DNA of 64,000 nt from positions 88,296 through 152,295 of the forward strand of contig MLAK01001037.1 of NCBI GenBank assembly GCA_001839685.1, given 5' to 3'. This document shows, piece after piece, positions 30,339 to 40,100 of this stretch; positions within the stretch are counted from its first letter, which is position 1, and each line of letters begins with the position of its first letter. The notes beneath the pieces were generated by a model. That model worked only from the letters and a program-made list of their open reading frames with translations. It did no database searches and was not told the DNA's origin. The position numbers were made by a program, and so were the translations under genes. Origin of the DNA: Tritrichomonas foetus. Its lineage: Eukaryota > Parabasalia > Tritrichomonadida > Tritrichomonadidae.

Positions 30339-31967
30339 ATGGATGATAGAGGACGAAGACGACACATAAACTCGATCTCTCCATCTCACGCACCACCTGA
30401 GATTCTTAATGTTGGCGATATAGTTATTTCTCGCGGCCCATTGTATGGCATTCGATTGAAGATCCTCGAAGTCGAAAATAAAGTTGTCACAGCTTCTTTT
30501 TTGAACTGTCCAATCATTGGAAAGATGAATGACTTTGTTAAAATTCCAGAAGGCTCAGCTTTTTTGATCGACAACGACGATGTACTCGGCGAAAACAACA
30601 CTCCAAAACCGCCTGTTCATTACAAAACACGCAGCGTTCAATGTACTCGTTTAATACCGGAAGCTAGTCCACCACCGACAATATTCCCAATAAATAATTA
30701 TCGTGTTGGTGATTTTGTTGTTTTGAAAAACGATCAAATTGTTATAGTTATGGCATTAAAGGACGATCAGTATGATGTCATGGATTTCCAGAATACGTCA
30801 TTTTTAATTAGACCTGATGAAATTGTTGATAATTTACCTCATGACAACAGCTGTGTCGACCACCGTAAGAATAGAATATTTGTAGGTGATATGGTTTCAA
30901 CTCGTAGTGGTTCTGAAGGTAAAGTTTTGGCAACTTTCGATCATCATGTTTTGTTTTTTGAAAATGATAATTATCCAGTATTTTTAGATGACAATGATGT
31001 GATTCTCATCAATGATAATATTCCACAACCAAACTCTTATCATACTCCAAATCGATCAAATAATAACACTAACAATCATAATAATAATAATTTCTCTGGA
31101 AATAATAATAGAAGATATAGCCCGCCTGGATATGATGACAGTGGTTATAATAATCCTGGACTCAGAAATGAATTTATCGGTCCAGGAAATAGAAATGATC
31201 AGAATAGTCCCGGAAATAGAAATGATTACTCAAATTACAGTAGAGGTGAATATAGCACACAACATGGGAACAATGAATATGGTCCAAATTCAAATTATAA
31301 CAACACAAATATTCCTCCCAATTATCCTCCAAAAATAAATCCAAATATAAATTCAAATGGTAATCCAAATATGAATATGAATAATAATAGAGGATATAGT
31401 GATTATCATGAATACAATACTCCAGGTAGGGGAGGTTATGGAATGAATGATCCAAGGATGAATCCATCACAACCAATTGAAACGGGCAGTTATCGTGGAA
31501 ATATTAATTCTGACCATTCTCAAACTAATAATAATCATCTTCCAATCCTCTCGAACTCAGAAATGAGACCAATTCCACCAAATTTAGGAAATACTCAAAA
31601 AAGAGTTCTTCCAAAGTGGGCCAAAAAGAGTGTAATTGTAAATGTTCCTGATAATCCAACAGACGCAGTCATTTCATCTGCCAAAAACGACAAAGTAAAA
31701 GTTCAATTCATCAAAGGCGACAATCTCTCTTTTCAATCATATGAGTATCAAATTAGTGATGTGAAATTAAAGCCATATAAAGTCAATGATTTTGTCGTTG
31801 TTTTTGATTATCGAAACAAAGGAAAAGATTTGGTTGGAAAAGTTGTTGCAATTGGAAATGAATTTGTGACCATCTTGCCCGAAAAAGCAAAGGATACAGT
31901 GAAAATTGACTTGGACCAAGCATTCACATACTTCAACTGGCAATTGAGTGATGATATTATCTTTTAA
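30339..31967 (+). CDS. SPT5-like multi-KOW protein lacking an NGN domain
   Basis: 542 residues from the first ATG (30339). The frame extends 33 nt further upstream to a TTG, which I do not use. Small beta-rich KOW-like modules are visible at ~25-55 (VGDIVISRGPLYGIRLKILE), ~121-160 (YRVGDFVVLKNDQIVIVMAL), ~180-222 (IFVGDMVSTRSGSEGKVLAT) and ~484-535 (YKVNDFVVVFD ... LVGKVVAIGNEFVTI). Between ~229 and 420 is a disordered Asn/Pro/Gly/Tyr-rich region. KOW modules, then a Pro/Tyr-rich linker, then a final KOW, mirrors the C-terminal half of the elongation factor SPT5 (KOW2-5, CTR, KOW6-7), which clamps RNA polymerase II. No NGN domain precedes it. It may be a divergent SPT5 or a separate KOW protein. 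Confidence 0.55.
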   Translation: MDDRGRRRHINSISPSHAPPEILNVGDIVISRGPLYGIRLKILEVENKVVTASFLNCPIIGKMNDFVKIPEGSAFLIDNDDVLGENNTPKPPVHYKTRSVQCTRLIPEASPPPTIFPINNYRVGDFVVLKNDQIVIVMALKDDQYDVMDFQNTSFLIRPDEIVDNLPHDNSCVDHRKNRIFVGDMVSTRSGSEGKVLATFDHHVLFFENDNYPVFLDDNDVILINDNIPQPNSYHTPNRSNNNTNNHNNNNFSGNNNRRYSPPGYDDSGYNNPGLRNEFIGPGNRNDQNSPGNRNDYSNYSRGEYSTQHGNNEYGPNSNYNNTNIPPNYPPKINPNINSNGNPNMNMNNNRGYSDYHEYNTPGRGGYGMNDPRMNPSQPIETGSYRGNINSDHSQTNNNHLPILSNSEMRPIPPNLGNTQKRVLPKWAKKSVIVNVPDNPTDAVISSAKNDKVKVQFIKGDNLSFQSYEYQISDVKLKPYKVNDFVVVFDYRNKGKDLVGKVVAIGNEFVTILPEKAKDTVKIDLDQAFTYFNWQLSDDIIF

Positions 31968-32259
31968 GATTTGTTTGAATATTCATAAATTTTTATATAG
32001 ACCTATTCTTCATTTTTAATTTCATTCATTCTTTCCTTTTCATCATTCATGCTTCCCGTTTTATCAAGTTAAATTTCTTGCATAATATGATGTTTTGGAA
32101 TTCGAAAAGGATATTGTTTAATCAGGCCTGTTTGGAAAGAGACAAATCTGTGTGATGGTTAAAAACCGCTTTATATATGGTCGTTGTCAGATTTTGATTT
32201 TGAATGGAATTTGACGACCGAAAATTCATGGTATTCAATTAAAACTTTTCAAAATTAGC

Positions 32260-34020
32260 ATGAATTTTCAATCCGGTGTTCCATGGCACCAACTTCTTCT
32301 TACAAGTGGAAAGGGATCAGCACAACAGTCGATGTCTCGCCAGGAAATAAATCGCCTTTTACAAAAATCATCAAAAATATATGAAGAATATGTTCAATCG
32401 CAGGAAGACGACGATGAGCTCACAAAAGAGATTATGGAAAGCGGTACAAGGAAAGATAAGTTTTCAGCAATTAAAGTTTCCGTTCAAGAAACGCCATTAT
32501 TATCATTAAAGCATTTGAAGGAATTGAATGAGCAGATGTCTTCAAAACCACGAACAGCAATCGAAGCCATGCAAAACGCCGTCCAAATATATACAAAATA
32601 TTTACTTCCATCAAGGCCGCTTAAAAGCTTCGAAGACCAGCCACTTAAAACCGCCAAAGATTCAGGACTTTGTATTTTCTATTTCGAAGACCAGCTAAAA
32701 CGGACATATTCTGAATTTATTAAAAATGTGGAAATTATGGCAAAAGCACACCAGCAGTTTATCAGGGAACCTGCAATTCGAGCTCTTGGCGAACTCCTTC
32801 GTTCGGCCCCAGAAAACGAACAAGTTTTGTTGGCAATTTTGGTCGACAAATTTGGAGATCCCTTGAAACAAGTTTCTGTTGTTGCAACGTCGACCATTCT
32901 TTCTGTGTTGAAAGACCACCCACAAATGACGCAGGCCGTAGTAAACGCCATTAAAGTTCAGCAGCCAAAATTCACAGAAGAAAGCCAAAAAAGGACGATG
33001 AAGTTTATCGGCCAATTAACGCTTGGCAAAAAAGATACAGATACAGCCAGGGACCTTCTTGAAACTGTCAAACCACAACTTATTGAAGTGTTGACATCAA
33101 ATGATCCATCAAATTCAAAAGTATTAAGCTCTTTGATGAGATCAGCTGAAAAATGTGCAACAGTTTGTTCACCAAAAGATATGGACAGTTTGATTAAGCC
33201 ACTTTATGATTTTGTCCAAACTGCTCCACTCACTTCATCACTACCAGCATTGAAATTATTATTTACAATTCATAAGTTATCTGGCAAGATCCCAATTGAA
33301 TTTTACAACTTTTTGTATTCAGCACTCCTAGCATCAGATTTTACAGGATCATCAAAGCATCCACAACTTCTGAACTTCTTGATGGAATCACTTTCAAGCG
33401 AAACAGATAACAATATTATTTGTAACTTCGTACACAGACTCCTTCAAGTCGGCCTTGAGATGAACATCACTTTTGCTACCGCGGTTCTTGTTTTTGTGAT
33501 GAAACTTTTTGAGAAGAAACCAGAAATATGGTCAATTTTCAAGTCAGAAAATCCAGAAGTTGAAAAAACTTACGATTTTAACTCAACAAATCTTCAGAGT
33601 GCCGCTGCAAGAGAAACGTTCCCGTGGATCCTCTCCCTTTACGTAAAACATTATCATCCAGCAATTCAGACTCTCGCCAAAACTCTTGTTTCCCAAAATA
33701 ATATCGAATATACAGGTGACGTTTTCGATGACTTTGCAACTACAAAGCAACTCTACAGAATAACTCATGGTGGAACGCAAGCCACCGAAAGTGATTTATT
33801 TAATAATTGCTTCAAAGAATTTGATGAAATCCCAGATTTTCCAGATGAGGAAGATTTCGAGATAAAAGATGAACCAAAACCACAAAACAAACAGAATAAA
33901 CAGAGTAAACAGAATAAATCAAACAAACCACACAAACAAAACAATAAAAATCCGAAGAACCAAAATAAGAAAGGCAATAAAAACGATAAAAAGAGAAGAG
34001 GAAAAAGAGGCAATCAATAA
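32260..34020 (+). CDS. Noc1/Mak21/CEBPZ-family ribosome biogenesis factor (CBF domain)
   Basis: 586 residues. The start GVPWHQLLLTSGKGS (6-20) matches the family N-terminal signature, followed by GTRKDKFSAIKVSVQETPLL and a helical array. LLPSRPLKSFEDQPL and FYFEDQLKRTYSEFI (about 112-154) are characteristic CEBPZ/Mak21 blocks, and NEQVLLAILVDKFGDPLKQV continues the CBF/Mak21 fold. In yeast, Mak21 (Noc1) pairs with Noc2 to export and assemble pre-60S ribosomes in the nucleolus. The C-terminus (~540-586) is a Lys/Asn/Gln-rich tail, likely a nucleolar signal. The protein is shorter than the yeast one (~1,000), lacking a long acidic extension. Assignment rests on several recalled motifs in correct order. 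Confidence 0.8.
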   Translation: MNFQSGVPWHQLLLTSGKGSAQQSMSRQEINRLLQKSSKIYEEYVQSQEDDDELTKEIMESGTRKDKFSAIKVSVQETPLLSLKHLKELNEQMSSKPRTAIEAMQNAVQIYTKYLLPSRPLKSFEDQPLKTAKDSGLCIFYFEDQLKRTYSEFIKNVEIMAKAHQQFIREPAIRALGELLRSAPENEQVLLAILVDKFGDPLKQVSVVATSTILSVLKDHPQMTQAVVNAIKVQQPKFTEESQKRTMKFIGQLTLGKKDTDTARDLLETVKPQLIEVLTSNDPSNSKVLSSLMRSAEKCATVCSPKDMDSLIKPLYDFVQTAPLTSSLPALKLLFTIHKLSGKIPIEFYNFLYSALLASDFTGSSKHPQLLNFLMESLSSETDNNIICNFVHRLLQVGLEMNITFATAVLVFVMKLFEKKPEIWSIFKSENPEVEKTYDFNSTNLQSAAARETFPWILSLYVKHYHPAIQTLAKTLVSQNNIEYTGDVFDDFATTKQLYRITHGGTQATESDLFNNCFKEFDEIPDFPDEEDFEIKDEPKPQNKQNKQSKQNKSNKPHKQNNKNPKNQNKKGNKNDKKRRGKRGNQ

Positions 34021-34284
34021 ATATTATCTATAATGTCATTTTCACTACTTTTTCATTCTTTTGTACCAAAATTTTTCATTATGATTTTTTTGTGATTGAT
34101 ATGTGAGTATTTTGTTTACAGCAACCATCATATAAATGTTTTATTAGAAACCAAGACGAATGCATTGATTTATTGCTCAAAATAGAGAAAAAACTGGATT
34201 TCATAATTTGATCGCAAAAAAGAAGAAATTTTCAGATAGCATCTATTTATTAAACATATCATAAATATTATAAATAATTTACAA

Positions 34285-35382
34285 TTATTGAACGGTTGAG
34301 GGATTTCCAACACTTTCATCATCATCGTCTTCGTCTTCGATATTACTTGTTTCATCATCTTCAGCAAATTCGGTAGAATATTCATCTTCTTCTTCCTCCT
34401 CCTCTTCCTCCTCTTCTTCTTCGGCATCTAGCTTTAACAAATGCAGTGGGACTTTAATAAAAATTACATCGGTGTTTGTTATCAGCAAAATGACCAAAGA
34501 GTTGTTCGACTTGTTATGTCCAGCATACAAATATTTAAATGATTTCAATGGATATTGTTTGGACAAAGGGAGAGAGATTCTCATTCTTAAATTATTATTA
34601 TTGATGTTTACAATAATTATTTGCTTGCCATTGCATAAAGCAATTGCCCATTCACCAAGAACATCTTGAACTCGACAGTTTTTTATGCCAACAGTTCCCT
34701 CATGCATAATATGAAAAGCACAATTTTTATCACACCTTTGAAGAACTACAACTTTTTGATTGGTTACATAGAATTCATTTATGATTTCTGCCTTATAGAA
34801 AGTATGAATAACTCCATTTTGGCATAAATCAATATGCTGGTTTGTAAAAATCAGAAATCCGTTATTATAAGAGCAAATTTCAGATGCAGAAATATCGATT
34901 TTCTGAATTATTCGGCCACTTTTATGAAGAATCTGGCAAACAAATATTTCATTATTGGTCAGCGCAACAAATTGACCGTGATTCGGCAAACCACACATTG
35001 AGGATACGTGGCGTATTTCCGGGATGGAAAATTTCTGAACAATTGCTCGAATTTGAAATGATAATAAATGAAAACAATTTTCGACGTCGCAAAATAGATA
35101 GAAAGTTTCTTCATTTGATGAAGGATCAAAAGCACCTGGTCCAGAAAACGCTCCTTTTGAAAATGAGGAATCCATTTTTACATTGCAAATCGTAGTGACA
35201 TGTGATGTATGTTCGTAGTGCCCATAAAAAGCTCCACCTATTCCACGATTATTTTCAAACGGTGCAGTGATGTAAATGATATTCCCCAATATTATCGCAA
35301 TATTATCTTCGATTCTGACTGCGTTTGATATATTCGTTGGCATTTTGAGGTAATTGAATATTTCCGGTCTCTTTTTTCGCAT
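34285..35382 (-). CDS. Hypothetical protein with beta-rich body and poly-Glu tail
   Basis: 365 residues. The body (about 20-310) alternates short hydrophobic strands with turns (NIAIILGNIIYITAPF, EEIFVCQIL-type strands, QKVVVLQRC, IALCNGKQIIIVNI), suggesting a beta-propeller, but no WD dipeptide repeat is clear. Residues ~322-336 are a run of Glu followed by an Asp/Glu/Ser tail, as in nuclear or histone-binding proteins. No family recognised. A second Met at residue 14 is an alternative start. It converges with the CEBPZ-like gene with 264 bp between stops. Confidence 0.65.
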   Translation of the reverse strand: MRKKRPEIFNYLKMPTNISNAVRIEDNIAIILGNIIYITAPFENNRGIGGAFYGHYEHTSHVTTICNVKMDSSFSKGAFSGPGAFDPSSNEETFYLFCDVENCFHLLSFQIRAIVQKFSIPEIRHVSSMCGLPNHGQFVALTNNEIFVCQILHKSGRIIQKIDISASEICSYNNGFLIFTNQHIDLCQNGVIHTFYKAEIINEFYVTNQKVVVLQRCDKNCAFHIMHEGTVGIKNCRVQDVLGEWAIALCNGKQIIIVNINNNNLRMRISLPLSKQYPLKSFKYLYAGHNKSNNSLVILLITNTDVIFIKVPLHLLKLDAEEEEEEEEEEEEDEYSTEFAEDDETSNIEDEDDDDESVGNPSTVQ

Positions 35383-35535
35383 TGCTCTTGTTCAGAAATA
35401 AGAGGTCCGAAATTTTTGCGTGAAATGGTGTTTTAATATATTCAAAAGTAGTACACAAAACTATTCAATTTCAAATTATTGAAACAAATATAATTCATCA
35501 ACTTTTTATATAATCATTCAATACTCTTCTTTAAA

Positions 35536-35566
35536 AAAACTTTAGAAACTTTATTTCTAAAGTTTT
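35536..35566. repeat. Perfect 13-bp inverted repeat, 5-nt loop
   Basis: Arms AAAACTTTAGAAA (35536-35548) and TTTCTAAAGTTTT (35554-35566) pair without mismatch around a 5-nt loop. About 155 bp upstream of the acidic-tail gene start; function unknown. Confidence 0.8.
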
Positions 35567-36187
35567 GAAAAGATTTTCTGAATATTTCTGAAGAAGTTTT
35601 AGAAATAATATTTCGAATAAGCTATTGAAAATTCTCAGTAAAATAAAACTTTTTCATCACTTTCACATGAAATTTCTCAAAAATTTAATACTGATTAAAT
35701 TAGGGTTGAGGCATATTTTCAAGATCCGAATATATCACTCCACAGACTGGGAATATACCCATTAACTGACTTAAATGAATCCACATGATATTTCCACCAA
35801 ATAAATCAATTAGAAATTATGACTCTTCCATGCAAAGTCAAAATTAGATAATTCAAATCTTGGATAATCATAATTTATTTTATAATGAATCACCCGTTTT
35901 TCAAAATTGAATAAAATTGAAATAAGCGATATAACTTTTTAAATAAACAATATAATTTGATATAACGAATTATGAAAATTTTCGAAAAGAAGAAAAAGTA
36001 TTATTTCTAAATCATTTATTGGTATTAGCCCTTTAATTTCATTCATCAAGAAAATTTAGTTCACGATTAAAAATATAAAAATCATGAATATTACCCATTT
36101 TTTATCATCACAATTTTTGCAATTAATAGACAGCATTCTCTTTATTTAACAAATTTATAGATTTTTGGCCAAAAAACTGAACAATAT

Positions 36188-36229
36188 TTCATTCTTTGAA
36201 TTAAATTTGTGATTATCACAAAGAATGAA
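36188..36229. repeat. Nested inverted repeat (11-bp outer, 7-bp inner arms)
   Basis: Outer arms TTCATTCTTTG (36188-36198) and CAAAGAATGAA (36219-36229) are perfect. Inside lies TTTGTGA/TCACAAA with a 3-nt loop, which competes with the outer stem for pairing. Confidence 0.7.
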
Positions 36230-37123
36230 AATCTGACTACGAGTTCAATTTATGAATTGAGATTAACCAAATCATGAGGCTAACAATTTCCCCTTATTTA
36301 ACTCACAAGTAAAAATCAAAAAAAATGCGGAAATGGCTTCGATTATCCCATAAGATTCATCTTTTTTATCAGAAGATCGCTTTTTATCATGAAAAGAAAA
36401 AAGAATTAAATGTTTTAAAAACATGAGAAACATGAGAAATATTATAATATTCATTCATAAATAGATTTTATCTGCTCAAGATAATTCACGAATAAAGTTC
36501 GGTTTTAATACACTTTAAACACAATTATTCAATCGTTCATAAGTTTATCAATCTTGGAAATCATTCAGAAATCAGTTTCTTATTTTGATGACAAGTTTTC
36601 CGTCAGGCGTAATAACAGACTAGTTTATATTGGAATTCAAAATAAATATAGTCAAGATATAGTCGATGTGATGAGTTTATCATTAGATTCATCAAATAAT
36701 GAAATATCTTCGATTTAAATCAACTATAATTTCCTCAGATGAAACAAAAATTTATTTTATTTATTATTATTTCCATGAAACTGATCAATACATTTTTTTT
36801 ATAGATTATTTATTTCCCATATTTTCTTGTAATCACTTTCTTATTGAATACAATGAAATATTTATGTTCTGTGATGGTCACATAGAAAGAAGTATTGTGT
36901 TAGGCTTTTCCAAGATAGGTAATCTAATAATTTCTCAGAGAATGAATTAAAATGGCAGGAAAATAATCACCGACAGAAATGATATTCAATACTTTATAAG
37001 TATAACAAGGCCGTTTATTTATATTTCCTTTCAAATTTTTGTCGACAGTTCAGAGTAATTCTGATATGAAAAAAAAACGTTACTTTTTCCAAAAGTAAAC
37101 GACCAAAAACGGATAAATTTTAA

Positions 37124-40100
37124 ATGTCTAAACCCGAAGCGCTTTTTACCGACGAACGTCTTGAGTGGCTCAAGGACCGACTTGTCCTTGGGTTGAATCT
37201 CAAAGAAGTTCCGAGGGAACAACTCGTTGAAGTATTAACGAAATACGAACTTGCAGATTTTTTGAACGGAAAAACCACGCGCACCGCGGTTGTTTTTGTG
37301 GCCGTCGACCACGTTGAAACCATCCAAGCTGACTCAAAGGGTCGCGAGGAGGAAGACGAGGAAGAACAGAAAAATGAGGCCGACGAAGGTGAAACACCTG
37401 ATGGGGTCCCACCCGACGATACAGCTCCAGGCGAGGGAGCTCAAGAAGGCGGGGAAGAAAAGAAAGAAGGTGAAGATGGCCAGCCCAAAGAAGGCGAAGA
37501 AGCCTCAAAACCAACTGAAGAGGAGCAACAAAAAGAAGAGGAAGAGGAAGAAGAAGAAGCTCCCGAAGAAAAGAAAGAGATCGAAGTTCATATTACTGAC
37601 CTTAATTTTTATTTCGATAATATGCCAGCCATTCCACAAGAAGCACGTGTAATGGCCTTTTATATTTTGATCGGAGCAAAGAAAGCCATCCCCCGCGATA
37701 GGAACAAGATCGGCCAATGCTTCTCATTTCAAGTTATTCCAGGAAATTGCCTCGAAGGTCTTGCTGATAGCCTCAACAACGTTTACACGCCGGTTTTCTC
37801 ACAGCATTGTGAAGCAACTCCAGATCGATCTGACACCGACCCACTCTCATCAGGCGTCGATGCAGATTTTTTATCGGTTTTTCAAAAATTCGTCGACGAA
37901 ATTAATCACTCGGTCAGAAAAATCAGAACCGTTCACAATATCGTTTTTCCACCTCCAGTTAACGAAGATCCGCAAAAATTAGCCCAAAACGAGCAATATA
38001 CAACTCATCTCGATCAAGTTCTCGATCACTTCACTTCTTTAATCGCACAAACAATCGACCAATTATCAAAACAAACCCCAGACGCGCCTGGACCCCTTGC
38101 AGAGGTCGAATTATGGCGATCAAGATATATCATTTCCTCATCGTTGAGGGAACAACTTCAATCACCAAATCTTCCGCAAATCATTCAAGTTTTGGATCTC
38201 ATTAATTCGCAATCATTGAATAACTTTAACATGCAACTTGAAGATTTAGATCGATATGTGAAACAAGCCAAAAGCAATGTTGACTTTTTATCTCTTCTTG
38301 AAAGACACTTCAGAAATCTTCAAACATGTCCTTTACAAACAATTTACAATTCTTTATCATCCATCATGGATAACCTCCGTTTAATTTGGATTACATCAAA
38401 TTATTACAATACTGATACTTTAATGGCACCTCTCATTGAGCGTATTTCACACCAGCTCAGTGATAGAGTTGTTCAAGAAATCCGTACTGACATGTTAAGA
38501 GGTCCACTTGATCAAGCAATTTCACAAACTGAAACAGCATATAACGTTTTAACAAACTGGCATGATCGTTTCAATGAAACAAGAGCACTCATTGAAAAGA
38601 AGAACCATATTCCACGTTGGGATTTCGAACAATCACGTCTCTTCGAACGCCCACTTTATATTGCTGAACGATGCAAAGAACTTAAACAAATTGCTGAAAA
38701 ACTTCGTGAATTGTATTTAATTCTTGGCCCAGAGCTAAAGTCAGTTACCAACAATCCACACGTTATTGATGAAACACGTGCACAAGTGGACGATCTGATC
38801 ACACCACTCGTTCCAGTTCCATTTGATATTTTCGACAAAAGGTTCAGAGCTCCATGGGAAGCAGTATTCAATAGATTTTTGGCATCTGCTCTCAAAATTC
38901 AAGAACAACTCAGTGGACTTATTAACACATCATTTAAAGACCTCAGAAGCTCAGAAGCTGGTCTTGATCTTCTCGACCGATTCAAGAAGATTCAACTCGC
39001 TGGAGATATGAAAGAACAAATGGACGGAAAATACTCAGATGTTCTTCAAAAGTATTCCGAAGAAGTTACTGCAATTCAAGAATTGTATAATCAACAATGG
39101 TCCAATCCACCAATTTTACCACATCATCCACCAATCACTGGAAGAATTTCTTGGGCACGTTCACTCTTCATCAGGATGAAGAAACCAATGCTCAGACTCA
39201 GGATGCACCCACAAATCACCGATTCACCGCTTTTCGAAGGACCAGATGGCGTTAAAGCTCACTACGCCGAAGTGGCAAAACTTATTGATAAACAAAACAT
39301 GCAACTTTTCCAAGAATGGTCATCCAAGACCGAGTCAATCGCTCGTATTTCTCTTGAAAAGCCAATCCTCAAGAGTTCAAAGGCAACTTTACATAAGGTT
39401 CAAATTCACCAACACCATGTTAACTTCGATCCTGAATTGCAACAAATGATTAATGAAGGAAAGCATCTTGAAAGAATGGGATACACACTTTCACGTGATG
39501 TTGTTAACGTTCTCCTTCAATATCCTCATTATCGAAAGCTTCAAAGATCACTTGAAGCTATGCTCAGCGAATGGAATAATGCAATTTCCAGCATTAATGC
39601 TGATGAAGTCCGCATATTAACTGGATGCATGAGAGCAGTTGAAGATGTTTTTGCTGATGGTGCATCCTATTTGAACTGGAATTCACTTGGTGTTAATGAT
39701 TTCCTTTCACGATGCCAACGCGCAATTCACCAATTCAAGAGTGCTGCAAATTCCGTCTCTTCTAATGTTCAGAAGATCAATAAAGCAATCAAATTCATTG
39801 GTGACTGCATCACAATTCCAGACAAGCTCCCACCAGAAATCACAACTCTTTCAGAATTCCAGAATTATTTAACTGAATATCAAGAAAAACAACAAAAAGA
39901 AATTTTATCACAATATTTGGATATACCACCACAACTCAGAATCATCGAAGGTAACGCCCTCAGTGTAATCAAAGACAACGCCGCACAACCAGGCGCTTTG
40001 AAACAAAAGAATGAAATACAAGCAGCATTATGCGAATATTATATTATTTGGGAAACACGAATTTTGAACGCTTTAACGCGTTCCACACTTTTGTCATTGC

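Larger units (their letters stand above)
35383..37123. other. 1.7-kb intergenic region upstream of the dynein gene
   Basis: AT-rich with two inverted repeats (listed separately) and no convincing gene. The 83-codon Phe/Tyr-rich frame at 36699-36950 is judged spurious. The ~45 bp before the dynein ATG contain AACGTTAC (37075-37082), resembling Myb-type recognition elements of trichomonad promoters; unproven. Confidence 0.5.

Noticed and set aside
36699..36950. 83-aa Phe/Tyr/Ile-rich ORF
   Set aside because: Composition matches translated AT-rich spacer, with no family character; possible but unsupported.
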